The notes: a model not told the origin generated them from the sequence alone. Shown: positions 53,801 through 62,622, numbered from the stretch's first letter. The stretch is DNA of 64,000 nt from Pedobacter sp. W3I1 (GCF_030816015.1 NZ_JAUSXN010000001.1:6324001-6388000), one strand, 5' to 3'. A program made the numbers and translations.

Positions 53801-53986
53801 TTCTCTTACGATCTTATCTCCCTGATACTCTTTCAATAAGGCGTTATACATGTCTCCCGTAAGTTTAAACATAGGGCTTTTCTCGGCAGAGAATCCCTTT
53901 TTGTTTAAAAACTCAACGGCTGTACCCATGCCTATATTAAGTTCTTTAATAGCTTTAATTAAAATGATTGGTTTGTCGTCTGACAT
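50882..53986 (-). CDS. infB: Translation initiation factor IF-2
   Basis: IF-2 brings initiator tRNA to the 30S subunit and promotes subunit joining. 1034 residues: an N-terminal IF2_N domain (IKAIKELNIGMGTAVEFLNKKG), a long disordered Pro/Lys/Glu linker (about 90-320) containing a 39-residue tandem duplication, a Gly/Gln-rich tract with repeated GGTPYQGNRP units, a second IF2_N motif, then the G domain with GHVDHGKTS near 541-549, DTPGHEAF, NKID-like FTKIDKPG, and the C-terminal domains to the end. Third gene of rimP-nusA-infB. Confidence 0.97.
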   Translation of the reverse strand: MSDDKPIILIKAIKELNIGMGTAVEFLNKKGFSAEKSPMFKLTGDMYNALLKEYQGDKIVREEAKQIVIGKIRRDEPETEKPVEAPKKNTDFEKNEEILIKNAQSFTPPVEKPKVVETPKVETPTPAPAAAVEPVKETKAEDKVEETGLPGVKIVGKIDLNDLNSKTRPAKKEETPAAPAPVVEPPVVKAPEAVKPVEQPKVEEKPVEVKKEETPAAPAPVAETPVVKATEPVKPVEQPKVEEKPAEAKPVSNEPEVIKARTVKLTGPNIVGKIVLPTTPDRRNGPVASSSDSEAAKRKRKRKKTPGAPGQPGQHGGQGQQGQNNPTGQGQGQGQTGTPGQPRTPYQGNRPGGGTPYQGNRPAGQGGTPYQGNRNNNTNRPGFQNRNATPSGPKEEPTEKEIQDQIKATLARLSGAGKSGKFAQRAKLRRQKRDDVAYNAEEAANELESQSKILKVTEFVTANELASMMDVPVTKIIGTCMSLGMFVSINQRLDAETLTIVADEFGYEIQFVKPDEDEENVIEEEDKEEDLIERAPVVTIMGHVDHGKTSLLDYIRKANVVAGEAGGITQHIGAYMVTTPTGKKVTFLDTPGHEAFTAMRARGAKAADIAIIVIAADDAVMPQTKEAINHAQAAGVPLVFAFTKIDKPGANSDKVREQLSVMNILVEDWGGKYQSQEISSKSGLNVDLLLDKVLLEAELLELKANPNKRATGTVIESALDKGRGIVTTVLVQAGTLRVGDPILAGSYSGRVKALTNERGAKVDSAGPSQPVQVLGMQGAPTAGDRFNALESETEARDIANKRMQLQREQGLRTQKHITLDEIGRRLAIGNFKELNIIVKGDVDGSIEALADSLLKLSTEQIQINIISKGVGQISESDVLLASASDAIIIGFQVRPSTGARKLAEAEQIDIRLYSIIYDAINEIKSAMEGMLDPEFEEKIVANVEIRETFKITKVGTIAGCMVLDGKITRNSKIRIVRDGVVVYTGELASLKRFKDDVKEVNKGYECGLNIQNFNNIEVGDIVEAYEQVEVARKL
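53261..53490 (-). repeat. 117-bp in-frame tandem duplication in infB
   Basis: The string for EQPKVEEKP...KKEETPAAPAPV recurs with a 117-base (39-codon) period: TTCCACTTT starts at 53261 and 53378. The two translated units differ at only a few residues (for example VVEPPVVKAPEAVKP versus VAETPVVKATEPVKP). Confidence 0.8.
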
Positions 53987-54048
53987 TTAGCTCCTGTTAT
54001 TGTTTTTTATTTAATACAAAAGTAGTGTTTATTTGGCAATTACACCAC

Positions 54049-55293
54049 TTATTCAAATTCTGACTTCAAAATTTGAACCACTTCTTTAATGGTTTCCTCT
54101 TCAAGGTCGGTGCGTTTTACCAAATCTTCTACTGTAAGTGCTAATACACTCTTAGCAGTATCGCAACCGATAGCCTTTAATTCATCAATGATCCAGCTAT
54201 CAATCTCATCTGAGAATTCTTCTAAATCTACATCCTCATCACTTTCTTCTCCAGCTTCGCGATACACATCAATTTCATAACCAGTTAATTTACCAGCTAG
54301 TTTAATGTTGTGTCCACCTCGTCCGATTGCTAATGAAACCTGATCTGGTTTTAAGTAAACCGATGCATGTTTAGTTTCATCATCCAATTTAATGGAGGTG
54401 ATTTTTGCCGGGCTTAAAGCACGGGTAATGTATAATGAAATATTATTGGTGAAATTAATCACATCAATGTTTTCGTTTTTCAACTCGCGAACGATACCGT
54501 GAATACGTGATCCTTTCATACCCACACATGCGCCAACCGGATCGATACGATCGTCGTACGATTCAACAGCAACTTTAGCACGTTCTCCTGGCTCACGAAC
54601 AATTTTCTTAACGGTAATTAAACCATCGAAAATTTCCGGAACTTCCTGTTCGAACAGGCGTTGCAAAAATTCTGGTGCTGTTCTCGAAATGATAATTTTC
54701 GGGTTCGCGTTGATCATTTCTACTTTAGAGATTACTGCTCTCACAGAATCGCCTTTTTTGAAATAATCTGCTGGGATCTGCTCCGTTTTAGGCATTAAAA
54801 GTTCGTTACCTTCATCATCTAAAACCAACGTTTCTTTCTTCCAAACCTGATAAACTTCACCCGTTACGATTTCGCCTACTCTATCTTTATATTTTTTGAA
54901 GATTTCGTCTTTCTCTAATTCCAATACTTTAGATACCAGCGTTTGACGGGCAGCTAAAATTGCTCTACGGCCAAAGCTCTCTAAAGTAATCTGTTCGATA
55001 TAATCATCGCCAACTTCTAAAGTACTGTCTAATTTAGAAACTTCAGCAAGCTCGATCTCTAAATCATCATCCTCAGAAAAACCGTCTTCCATTACTTTTC
55101 TCGTTCTCCAGATCTCCAAATCCCCATTATCCGGATTCACGATAACATCACAGTTTTCGTCTGTTCCGTATTTTTTACGCAACATGCTACGAAAAACTTC
55201 TTCCAGCACACTGATCACCGTTGGGCGATCTATATTTTTGAAATCCTTAAACTCTTGAAAAGAGTCGATCAAATTAATTGTTGTAGTACTCAT
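54049..55293 (-). CDS. nusA: Transcription termination/antitermination factor NusA
   Basis: 414 residues: the N-terminal RNA-polymerase-binding domain (INLIDSFQEFKDFKNIDRP... RKKYGTDENCDVIVNPDNGDLEIWR), an S1 domain (GEIVTGEVYQVWKKETLVLDD), two KH domains (VDPVGACVGMKGSRIHGIVREL and LAIGRGGHNIKLAGKLTG), and an acidic C-terminal tail with a helix-hairpin-helix-like segment. NusA modulates pausing, termination and antitermination. It lies between rimP and infB, 62 bases from each, the standard bacterial order. Confidence 0.97.
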   Translation of the reverse strand: MSTTTINLIDSFQEFKDFKNIDRPTVISVLEEVFRSMLRKKYGTDENCDVIVNPDNGDLEIWRTRKVMEDGFSEDDDLEIELAEVSKLDSTLEVGDDYIEQITLESFGRRAILAARQTLVSKVLELEKDEIFKKYKDRVGEIVTGEVYQVWKKETLVLDDEGNELLMPKTEQIPADYFKKGDSVRAVISKVEMINANPKIIISRTAPEFLQRLFEQEVPEIFDGLITVKKIVREPGERAKVAVESYDDRIDPVGACVGMKGSRIHGIVRELKNENIDVINFTNNISLYITRALSPAKITSIKLDDETKHASVYLKPDQVSLAIGRGGHNIKLAGKLTGYEIDVYREAGEESDEDVDLEEFSDEIDSWIIDELKAIGCDTAKSVLALTVEDLVKRTDLEEETIKEVVQILKSEFE

Positions 55294-55359
55294 TTTTTTA
55301 ATTATGATTAAATTGATTGTTAAGATTACACAGATTATCTATGCAACAAGCCAATCCTA

Positions 55360-55824
55360 CTATTTAAAACTTACTAAAACTGTTGTTTCTAATATATCAT
55401 TAAACGGAACAACTGTTTCAATTGCTACCGCCTTTTTCCCTTTTTCTTTAATCGATTCTTCAATCAGCAGATTATTTTCTGTAACCGCCAGCAGTTTCCC
55501 TTCTTTTTTCAAACCCTCTTTTAACTTAACGCTTACCGTACGGCCAATATTTTTATTGTACTGACGGATTAATTTTAAAGGCTCGCCAACACCCGGCGAA
55601 GAAACTTCTAAATTATAAGCCTGTTCTATTGTGTTTTCTTCTTCGAGATGAAAACCAACATGCCTGCTTATGGCCACACAATCCTGTATGCTAATACCTT
55701 CGTCGCCATCAACATGGATAATTAATTTATTGTTTGGCAACATTTTCACTTCAACCAAAAACAGTTCTGGCCGATCTGCTATTTTTTCCTCAACGAGGGC
55801 TGCAACTCTCTTTTCTACCTGCAT
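55360..55824 (-). CDS. rimP: Ribosome maturation factor RimP
   Basis: RimP is needed for 30S subunit assembly. 154 residues with the family landmarks: LFLVEVKMLPNNKLIIHVDGDEGISIQDCVAISRHV in the N-terminal domain, the YNLEVSSPGVGEPLKLIRQYNKNIGRTV junction and an SH3-like C-terminal domain. First gene of the rimP-nusA-infB operon; the ATG at 55824 lies 24 bases downstream of a terminator that closes the preceding transcript. Confidence 0.96.
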   Translation of the reverse strand: MQVEKRVAALVEEKIADRPELFLVEVKMLPNNKLIIHVDGDEGISIQDCVAISRHVGFHLEEENTIEQAYNLEVSSPGVGEPLKLIRQYNKNIGRTVSVKLKEGLKKEGKLLAVTENNLLIEESIKEKGKKAVAIETVVPFNDILETTVLVSFK

Positions 55825-55847
55825 ATTTTAACCTGATTTCATAGAAA

Positions 55848-55866
55848 AAGGGGACATTGTCCCCTT
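55848..55866 (-). terminator. Terminator between the lipoprotein gene and rimP
   Basis: AAGGGGAC and GTCCCCTT form an 8-bp stem around ATT, followed on the minus strand by TTTTTCTATG. It ends the 55946 gene transcript immediately upstream of rimP. Confidence 0.75.
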
Positions 55867-55945
55867 CTCTTTTCTTCGATTACGATGCAAATGTAGTAAT
55901 TTTTTAGAAAAAATCAAACACTTGCACTAATTATTATGCTGATTA

Positions 55946-56377
55946 TTACCGTTTAAGTATTTGTCGCTGTGCTTTTAAATTCTGCTTACCATTACCTGTA
56001 ATCAGATCGCCCATGGTTGCAAATTTTATTCCAATGTAACTCTCAACCAGATATTCTTTACCCTTAAGAAAAGGCTGATCGGGATTAAATACAAGTGAAT
56101 CGCCAAGTATCTTAACCTTACCGGGCACTTCGAGCTCATCCTGGATACTGTCCAGATCGCCCGGTTTTATCAAAACAGAAACCATATTAATTGCATCCCC
56201 GTTAGCCTTATAGGCATTTTTAACCTGTAAGAGACTTGCCTCATCAATATTTTTAATTATTATTGATGAACTATCCCCTGAAAACTTAATTATTGGCCTG
56301 TTGTTTGCATTCGAACATGAAAGTGCAAATAGGGCAACAGCAATTGCGGCCTGGTATTTAAAAAAGCATTTAAACAT
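55946..56377 (-). CDS. Small lipoprotein of unknown function
   Basis: 143 residues. The signal (FFKYQAAIAVALFALSC) ends in a lipobox Cys followed by SNAN. The mature part is a compact, beta-rich sequence (IIKFSGDSSSIIIKNIDE, VLIKPGDLDSIQDELEVPGKVKILGDSLVFNPDQPF) and no known family was recognised. Divergent from the four-TM gene at 56396, with only 18 bp between start codons. Confidence 0.72.
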   Translation of the reverse strand: MFKCFFKYQAAIAVALFALSCSNANNRPIIKFSGDSSSIIIKNIDEASLLQVKNAYKANGDAINMVSVLIKPGDLDSIQDELEVPGKVKILGDSLVFNPDQPFLKGKEYLVESYIGIKFATMGDLITGNGKQNLKAQRQILKR

Positions 56378-56395
56378 TTACAAAAATAAACAATT

Positions 56396-56740
56396 ATGAG
56401 ATTTATTATCGAAATCCTTTTGATGGGATTAGCCTTTTTTATCGGTGCAAGAATAGTGCCCGGTGTACATGTAGATGGTTATGCAACATCCATTATTGCT
56501 GCCGTACTGGTAGCACTTGCAAACTCAACCATCGGGTTCATTTTAAGGCTATTAACATTCCCGGTTAATTTCCTTACACTTGGATTGGTATCATTTATCA
56601 TTACCGTTTTAATGATTTTATTGGTTGATAACATAATGCCCTCGTTTAACACTTCGGGCTTTATTGCTGCTGCATTACTGGCTATAGTTGTAGCCTTAAT
56701 TAAAGCAGTGTTTAGCGCTGTAGTTGGGGAGAAAGAATAG
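56396..56740 (+). CDS. Four-TM phage-holin-family-IV-like membrane protein
   Basis: 114 residues with four hydrophobic helices and the family pattern FIIEILLMGLAFFIGARIVPGVHVDGYATSIIAAVLVALAN in two parts, NFLTLGLVSFIITVLMILLVDNI, and a C-terminal helix. The family (called mycobacterial phage holin IV, YvlD-like) is common in bacterial chromosomes and is not evidence of a prophage. Function is unknown. Single gene. Confidence 0.85.
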   Translation: MRFIIEILLMGLAFFIGARIVPGVHVDGYATSIIAAVLVALANSTIGFILRLLTFPVNFLTLGLVSFIITVLMILLVDNIMPSFNTSGFIAAALLAIVVALIKAVFSAVVGEKE

Positions 56741-56742
56741 TT

Positions 56743-56805
56743 CAGTTTTCAGTTGGCGGTTTTCAATCCGAACTGCCAACTGAAAATTGATAACTGGAAA
56801 CTAAC
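56743..56805. repeat. Nine degenerate heptamers between convergent genes
   Basis: The sequence splits into CAGTTTT, CAGTTGG, CGGTTTT, CAATCCG, AACTGCC, AACTGAA, AATTGAT, AACTGGA, AACTAAC. The first four are roughly inverted copies of the rest, so it can also fold as a hairpin. It fills the gap between the holin-like gene and acyl-CoA dehydrogenase and touches the latter's stop codon. Confidence 0.7.
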
Positions 56806-57940
56806 GAATCACTTCTCTCGAAATCACCATTTTCTGAATCTCAGAAGTTCCTTCATATATCTGGGTGATTTTAGCATCGCGCATTAAGCGTTCTACGTGG
56901 TATTCTTTTACAAAACCATAACCACCATGCACCTGTACCGCTTCAATGGTTACATCCATCGCCACTTTAGAAGCAAACAATTTTGCCATAGAACCGGCCT
57001 GTGTGTAAGGTAAACCCTGATCTTTTAACCAGGCAGCTTTATAAACCAATAACCTGGCGGCTTCGATCTGCGTGGCCATATCGGCCAGTTTAAAAGCAAT
57101 GGCCTGATGTTCAGCAATTGGTTTCCCGAATGACTTACGTTCTTTAGCATACCGTGTGGCTAACTCGAAAGCGCCTTGTGCTATACCTAAAGCCTGGGCC
57201 GCAATGCCTATCCTCCCGCCTTCTAATGTTTTCATGGCAAATTTGAAACCAAAACCATCTTCGCCAATTCTATTTTCTTTTGGCACTTTAACATCATTAA
57301 ACATCAATGAATGCGTATCAGAGCCACGGATGCCCAATTTATTCTCTTTTGGCCCCACGGTAAACCCTTCCATTCCCTTCTCTACAATAAAAGCGTTTAT
57401 ACCTTTATGCCTTAACTCTGGATGGGTTTGTGCAATGACCAGGTAAGTTGATGCGGTACTTCCGTTGGTGATCCAGTTTTTTGTACCATTCAGCAGATAA
57501 TAATCGCCTTTATCCTCTGCGGTTGTACGTTGCGAGGTAGCATCAGATCCGGCTTCGGGCTCCGACAAACAAAAAGCACCTATTTTTTCTCCAGCTGCAA
57601 GCGGCTTTAAATATTTTTCTTTTTGGGCTTCACTGCCATAGGCTTCTAGTCCATAACAAACCAACGAGTTATTTACTGAAACCACTACAGATGCAGAAGC
57701 ATCTATTTTAGAAAGCTCTTCCATTACGAGAACGTAAGAGATGGCGTCAAGGCCGCTTCCATTATATTTTTCGCTCACCATCATCCCCAAAAAACCAAGT
57801 TCTCCTAGTTTTTTTACCTGCTCAGCCGGAAATTTCTGATGTTCGTCTCTTTCGATTACCCCAGGCTTTAATTCTTGCTGCGCAAAATCGCAGGCAGCCT
57901 GCTGGATCATTAATTGCTCTTCACTTAATTCAAAATGCAT
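56801..57940 (-). CDS. Acyl-CoA dehydrogenase
   Basis: 379 residues, standard length for a short/branched-chain acyl-CoA dehydrogenase. Visible motifs: GAFCLSEPEAGSD (FAD/substrate strand), NGTKNWITNG, RIGIAAQALGIAQGAFE, and near the end QVHGGYGFVKEYHVERLMRDAKITQIYEGTSEIQ, where the Glu of YEGTSE is the usual catalytic base. It oxidises acyl-CoA to enoyl-CoA with electron-transfer flavoprotein as acceptor. No other beta-oxidation genes are near, so chain-length preference is unknown. Confidence 0.94.
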   Translation of the reverse strand: MHFELSEEQLMIQQAACDFAQQELKPGVIERDEHQKFPAEQVKKLGELGFLGMMVSEKYNGSGLDAISYVLVMEELSKIDASASVVVSVNNSLVCYGLEAYGSEAQKEKYLKPLAAGEKIGAFCLSEPEAGSDATSQRTTAEDKGDYYLLNGTKNWITNGSTASTYLVIAQTHPELRHKGINAFIVEKGMEGFTVGPKENKLGIRGSDTHSLMFNDVKVPKENRIGEDGFGFKFAMKTLEGGRIGIAAQALGIAQGAFELATRYAKERKSFGKPIAEHQAIAFKLADMATQIEAARLLVYKAAWLKDQGLPYTQAGSMAKLFASKVAMDVTIEAVQVHGGYGFVKEYHVERLMRDAKITQIYEGTSEIQKMVISREVIR

Positions 57941-58031
57941 AACATTTATGTATAAAAGGTTAGTTAATCAAATGTAGCATTTCATATTGAAATTACTATG
58001 GCTGCATAGTAATTTATTTTGCAAGATAATC

Positions 58032-58060
58032 TTGGTGTTAACGTAAGATTATTATTTTTG
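58032..58060 (+). promoter_or_regulatory. Promoter of the AraC-type regulator, start near the ATG
   Basis: TTG (58032-58034), 18 bases, TATTTTTG (58053-58060), an exact Bacteroidota-type match. The ATG at 58065 begins 4 bases later, so the transcript is predicted to be leaderless or nearly so. Confidence 0.6.
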
Positions 58061-58064
58061 TTAA

Positions 58065-59159
58065 ATGAACCCAGGCCAACAAACATTATTTTTCTTTAGT
58101 GCCTTAGGCGTATTTAATGGTTTTATCATTAGCGCATATCTTTTATTCTTCAAAAAACCGAAGTCTGCACCCTCCTATTTTTTGGGCCTTTTGCTCTTGT
58201 CGGTTTGTTTAAAGATCAGTAAATCTTTCATTTTTTATTTCTATCCAGACCTACCTGGTATTTATATTCAAATTGGCATTTTAGGAAGCTCATTGGCAGG
58301 CCCATCTCTTTTTTATTTTATTCAATCGGCTTTGGGACAGGATTCAAAGCTTAAAGCCCTACAGAAAGGGACTTATCTCTTTTGGATTTTTGCAATTATA
58401 ATTGCCAGCATCATTGCACCTTATGACAGCAGCCCTGATGTATGGGAAAGTTATATCGGAAGAATAATTTCTATACAATTTACAGTCTATATTGTATTAT
58501 CTGCCTGGTTGCTTAGAACTGTTTTTGCTAAATTTTTAAGTAAAAGGGTTAAAATTTCAACAACAGAGAAGCTGTTGCTATCTGTTTTTATTGGTAACAT
58601 AATCGTTCCAGCAGCATTTAAGTTATCTATCTTCTCGTTTTTTAATGGCCCTTGCATTAGTGGAGCATTGTCTTTCTCATTTGTTCTTTACCTAAATACT
58701 TTTTTGTTCATTAGCAGAAGGAAAACCAACAATCTTTTTTCAGACGGCCAGGATTTGGTTCGCTATGCCAATAAAAAGATTGCCAAAGAACAGGCAATAA
58801 CTTTGACAGAAAGACTGCAGAAGATTATTTTGGAGGAGGAACTTTATAAAAATCCAGACCTTAAATTAAACGAACTTGCAAAAAAAATCAATATTTCTGG
58901 CCATCAGCTTTCGCAGTTGCTTAATGATAATTTAGGCAAAAGTTTTGCCGCTTACATTAACGAGTTTAGGATAAACGAAGCTTGCGAACTGATTGCCAAC
59001 GATAAAGGCATTAAGCTTGAAGCCATTGGATATGAAGTAGGTTTTAATTCTAAATCTACCTTTTACACTACTTTTAAAAAGCATAAACAAACAACCCCGA
59101 TGCATTATAAGGAACAAATATTTTTGCTTCATCAAACTAAAACTGGTCTCGTTTTATAA
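58065..59159 (+). CDS. AraC-family regulator with membrane-embedded N-terminus
   Basis: 364 residues: about six or seven transmembrane helices (residues 5-220) followed by a C-terminal AraC DNA-binding domain with two helix-turn-helix units (LKLNELAKKINISGHQLSQLLN and IKLEAIGYEVGFNSKSTFYTTFKKH, then TTPMHYKEQ). This membrane-AraC design is common in Bacteroidota and is thought to sense an envelope signal. The next gene, an outer-membrane barrel protein, starts 89 bp downstream in the same direction and is a candidate target. Confidence 0.88.
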   Translation: MNPGQQTLFFFSALGVFNGFIISAYLLFFKKPKSAPSYFLGLLLLSVCLKISKSFIFYFYPDLPGIYIQIGILGSSLAGPSLFYFIQSALGQDSKLKALQKGTYLFWIFAIIIASIIAPYDSSPDVWESYIGRIISIQFTVYIVLSAWLLRTVFAKFLSKRVKISTTEKLLLSVFIGNIIVPAAFKLSIFSFFNGPCISGALSFSFVLYLNTFLFISRRKTNNLFSDGQDLVRYANKKIAKEQAITLTERLQKIILEEELYKNPDLKLNELAKKINISGHQLSQLLNDNLGKSFAAYINEFRINEACELIANDKGIKLEAIGYEVGFNSKSTFYTTFKKHKQTTPMHYKEQIFLLHQTKTGLVL

Positions 59160-59248
59160 TTCCGAACGCCCAAATCTGAGATTCAAAACCCATTCTCTGC
59201 TCATCTATTCTAGTTTTGGTTTATTCTATAAAAACCAAATACACGAAG

Positions 59249-61627
59249 ATGAAGTCGACATTGTTATTGTGCCTATTCTTATTTACATCTCTATTTTTAA
59301 GTGCGCAAGTGATTAAGGGAAAACTGATTGATCGTAAGACCAGCCAAGCTATACCTTTAGCCAATTTGGCTTTGGCCAATAAAGATCACCCATCAGTAAT
59401 TAAATATGCTAATAGCGACACCACCGGTTTCTTCGAATTTAGAGATCTGCCTAAGGGAAAATACCTTTTATCCATTACCTTAATCGGTTATCAAAAAGCA
59501 CAAAAAGAGTTATTGATAAGTGGGAATAATTCAGAAACAATCGATATAGGCCATATTTTAATGGCTGAAGATGTTAACCTACTCCAAGAAGTAACCATAA
59601 CAGGAGGAGTACCAAATTTTAGCACACAAAACGGTCGGATTAAAATCGGCATTGCCAATAATGCATTTTTCAAATCTGCTTCTAATTTGTTAGATGTATT
59701 TAAGAAACTACCTGGCCTGCAGGTTAACCAGGATGGAACAATATTAATGGCAAGCAGGGCAACTCCAACCTTATTTGTTGACGGCAAGCCCATAAACATG
59801 AACAATGATGAAATCATATCCTACCTGAGCAGTTTGTCACCTGATATGGTCGAATCGATTGAAATGATTAATCAACCTTCATCTAAATATGATGGAGAAT
59901 ATCAGGGAATTATTGATGTAAAACTGAAGAGAAATCAGTCTTTAGGTTTACGAGGCACGTATAATGCTCGTTTTCAGCGAAACAACTACAGTGTATTGGA
60001 TAATAATTTATCCTTGGTTCTTAAAACAAACCGGTTGGTGTACGACTTAAAGTTAGGCCATACCAGCGGCAGCACTTTTTATAAGTATTATTCCCTGCAA
60101 TATTTAGCCAATACAAACGCCATGACTACTGATACTAGAACCATTACCTCTAACCAGAACTTTAACGCGCAGGCAAGGGTAACTTATGAAGTACAAAAAG
60201 GGCAAAATCTAGAGGCTTTTATACGCACCTACCAAATAGATAGAAATGCGGTATCTGGCAATCAGCTGCTTACTCAAACCGCTAATTTAGATCGTACCAT
60301 TGCGCTTGTTAAAAGCGACAATAATGCCCTGCCTAAGCAATATAATTATTCAGGCGGCATCAATTACGATGCTCAATTTAAGAATAGCGAACTTCATGTA
60401 ATTACCTCTTTAACCCAAATCGATAATCGCCAAACCGAAGATATTCAAAATCTTAACGTACTTAACAATCAATTGTTGAATTACTGGAAAACAGACTCTA
60501 GAAATAGGATAATGATCCATGTTGCACAAGTAGACTACACGCAAAAAATAGGCAAAGGAAAACTAGAATTTGGAGGAAAATTTGCATATACAAGCACCCA
60601 GAACGACCTCCGATATGATACATTAGCCAATGATGTTTTTAATTTAGATCCTAAGCGGAGTAACCATTTCCGTTACCAAGAGTATATTGGTGCGGGCTAC
60701 CTTTCTTATAGTGGTCAATGGAGTAAACTTAATTACAGCTTAAGTTTAAGAGCGGAGCATACGCACACTATAGCCAATTCTATTACTACAGGCGGTGTTA
60801 CAGAAAAAAAGTATATAAAATGGCTTCCAAGCTTAAACATTACTTACTCCTTTGACGAAAGAGAACAGCTCAGCTTCAGTTATACCAGACGATTAACAAG
60901 GCCAACTTTTGCCATGTTAAACCCTTTTCGTTTTTATTACAGTCCACGGCATTATTGGATAGGCAATCCTTACTTACAGCCCTCTACAACTAGTCTTTTC
61001 GCTTTATCTTATAGCAGAAAAAGCCTTAATATTGCGCTAAATGCAGGAAAGGAAGCGGATCCCATGGGACGTTATCCCGAATATAATCCAGTGACTAATG
61101 AACTGATTTTTCTGGGTAGAAACCTACCTTACAGAAAATTTGCAAATCTACAGATAAGCGCTCCCATAACGGTAAACAAATGGTGGCAGATGAGCAACAA
61201 CGTTACAGGTTATTACACTAAAGAGCTAACACCTTACTTTGGAGCCACCTACGAAATACCCATATATAATTACACGGTTAATGGCAGTCAGGTTTTTACT
61301 TTAAAAAATTGGATATTGGATGTAAGTTATACCTACGAGTCGAAAAGTGGTAATGGACTTTATATTATGGCCCCCGTTTATGGTATTGATTTTGGTGTGC
61401 AAAAAGCCTGGTTAAATAACAGGGTTAATACTAAACTTACGCTTTATGATGTATTCGATAACATGAAAAGAAGGCTTATTTTCAGAGAGAAAAGTATTAT
61501 CAATAACGATTTCTACCATTATTTCGGTTCACAAAGACTGGTTTTTAGTTTAACCTTTAATTTTGGAACTTCGACTTACAAGGTTAGGGAAAACAAAAAA
61601 AGTGACGAGGAGAATAGAGCCAATTAA
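59249..61627 (+). CDS. Outer-membrane beta-barrel protein with carboxypeptidase-like domain
   Basis: 792 residues from ATG 59249 (MKSTLLLCLFLFTSLFLSAQ, a signal peptide); the in-frame start at 59216 spoils it. A regulatory-like domain (VIKGKLIDRKTSQAIPLANLAL) is followed by a TonB-receptor-type plug (NLLDVFKKLPGLQVNQDG, FVDGKPINMNNDEIISYL, IEMINQPSSKYDGEYQGIIDVKLK) and a barrel of the OMP_b-brl_3 type. No clear TonB box is seen. These are typically metal or peptide uptake proteins, but the substrate is unknown. Convergent with the flippase-like gene, 10 bp apart. Confidence 0.88.
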   Translation: MKSTLLLCLFLFTSLFLSAQVIKGKLIDRKTSQAIPLANLALANKDHPSVIKYANSDTTGFFEFRDLPKGKYLLSITLIGYQKAQKELLISGNNSETIDIGHILMAEDVNLLQEVTITGGVPNFSTQNGRIKIGIANNAFFKSASNLLDVFKKLPGLQVNQDGTILMASRATPTLFVDGKPINMNNDEIISYLSSLSPDMVESIEMINQPSSKYDGEYQGIIDVKLKRNQSLGLRGTYNARFQRNNYSVLDNNLSLVLKTNRLVYDLKLGHTSGSTFYKYYSLQYLANTNAMTTDTRTITSNQNFNAQARVTYEVQKGQNLEAFIRTYQIDRNAVSGNQLLTQTANLDRTIALVKSDNNALPKQYNYSGGINYDAQFKNSELHVITSLTQIDNRQTEDIQNLNVLNNQLLNYWKTDSRNRIMIHVAQVDYTQKIGKGKLEFGGKFAYTSTQNDLRYDTLANDVFNLDPKRSNHFRYQEYIGAGYLSYSGQWSKLNYSLSLRAEHTHTIANSITTGGVTEKKYIKWLPSLNITYSFDEREQLSFSYTRRLTRPTFAMLNPFRFYYSPRHYWIGNPYLQPSTTSLFALSYSRKSLNIALNAGKEADPMGRYPEYNPVTNELIFLGRNLPYRKFANLQISAPITVNKWWQMSNNVTGYYTKELTPYFGATYEIPIYNYTVNGSQVFTLKNWILDVSYTYESKSGNGLYIMAPVYGIDFGVQKAWLNNRVNTKLTLYDVFDNMKRRLIFREKSIINNDFYHYFGSQRLVFSLTFNFGTSTYKVRENKKSDEENRAN

Positions 61628-61637
61628 GAGAAATTGA

Positions 61638-62618
61638 TTATCTATTTTGTTTCTTAAATAAAATTAGCATGAGACTTAGGCAGCCTAATATCAATATAAG
61701 CAAAACCTGCGAAGAGTGAATAATGGTTGAATATGCTAACCCATCTTTAAAAGATATACCATACAACACTAATGACTGAGCAACCATCCAATGAAAAACA
61801 CCAATACCACCCTGAACGGGTGCTGCCATAGCAAAGCCAGAAAAAACAATTGCCGTAAATGCGGCATTAAAATGCAATCCGGAGGTAGCTTGAATGGAAG
61901 AAAAAGCAAAATACATGGAAAGTGAGTAGAAAACCCAAATACCCAGGGTATAGGTTAAGAACAAGCCTTTTTGTTTTAGTTTACTGTAGGAGCCAAAGCC
62001 CTGACGGAGGTTTACAAAAATGCGGAGGAGTTTTTTACTGAATTTTTGACGGAGAAAATAGACTGCGATTATAATGAGTGAAAGAATAATCACGCCAATA
62101 CCAACCAGCCATAAATAATTAATGGCCTCTATTTTTTTAACGAGGTGAAGATAAATTACATTGTACAAAAAATCGGAAACGATATCGTATTGAAAGACCA
62201 CCATGGCAACACAGGTGAGAAAAAGCACCAGCACATCAAAAAGCCGTTCCGTAATTACGGTGCCAATAGAAGCAAACATGGGTACCTTTTCTGCTTTATG
62301 AATAACAGAGCAGCGGCCAATTTCACCAAAGCGTGGCAATGCAAGATTAGCCAGATAACCGATCATTACGGCGTGGTAGGTATTCCAGAAACTTACATTG
62401 TAGTGGATAGACTGATACAGCATCTGCCAGCGTAAAGCCCTTAACACATGTGCAATCCATACAGCAAATGCAGAAGTAATTACCCAAAAGTAATTGGCCG
62501 TTTTAATTTCCTGCCAAATCTTTTCTAAATCCTGACCTCTAAAAGCTAAATATAAAACCCCCATCCCTATTAAAAACAGGATGATATACTTTAGCGCTGT
62601 TTTGAGGTCGAATGTCAC
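61638..62618 (-). CDS. Flippase-like (AglD/MprF-type) membrane protein
   Basis: 326 residues, about eight transmembrane helices, of the lysylphosphatidylglycerol-synthase transmembrane family: FRGQDLEKIWQEIKTANYFWVI, ALRWQMLYQSI, MIGYLANLALPRFGEIGRCSVI (the conserved N-x-x-P-x-R-x-G-E motif) and AAPVQGGIGVFHWMV. Members act as lipid flippases or their partners. It begins 4 bases after the panD stop on the same strand, so it is cotranscribed with panD although unrelated in function. Confidence 0.88.
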   Translation of the reverse strand: MTFDLKTALKYIILFLIGMGVLYLAFRGQDLEKIWQEIKTANYFWVITSAFAVWIAHVLRALRWQMLYQSIHYNVSFWNTYHAVMIGYLANLALPRFGEIGRCSVIHKAEKVPMFASIGTVITERLFDVLVLFLTCVAMVVFQYDIVSDFLYNVIYLHLVKKIEAINYLWLVGIGVIILSLIIIAVYFLRQKFSKKLLRIFVNLRQGFGSYSKLKQKGLFLTYTLGIWVFYSLSMYFAFSSIQATSGLHFNAAFTAIVFSGFAMAAPVQGGIGVFHWMVAQSLVLYGISFKDGLAYSTIIHSSQVLLILILGCLSLMLILFKKQNR

Positions 62619-62622
62619 AAGA

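Noticed and set aside
56396..56740. Prophage suggested by a holin-family protein
   Set aside because: The family is common in chromosomes, and no other phage gene is nearby.
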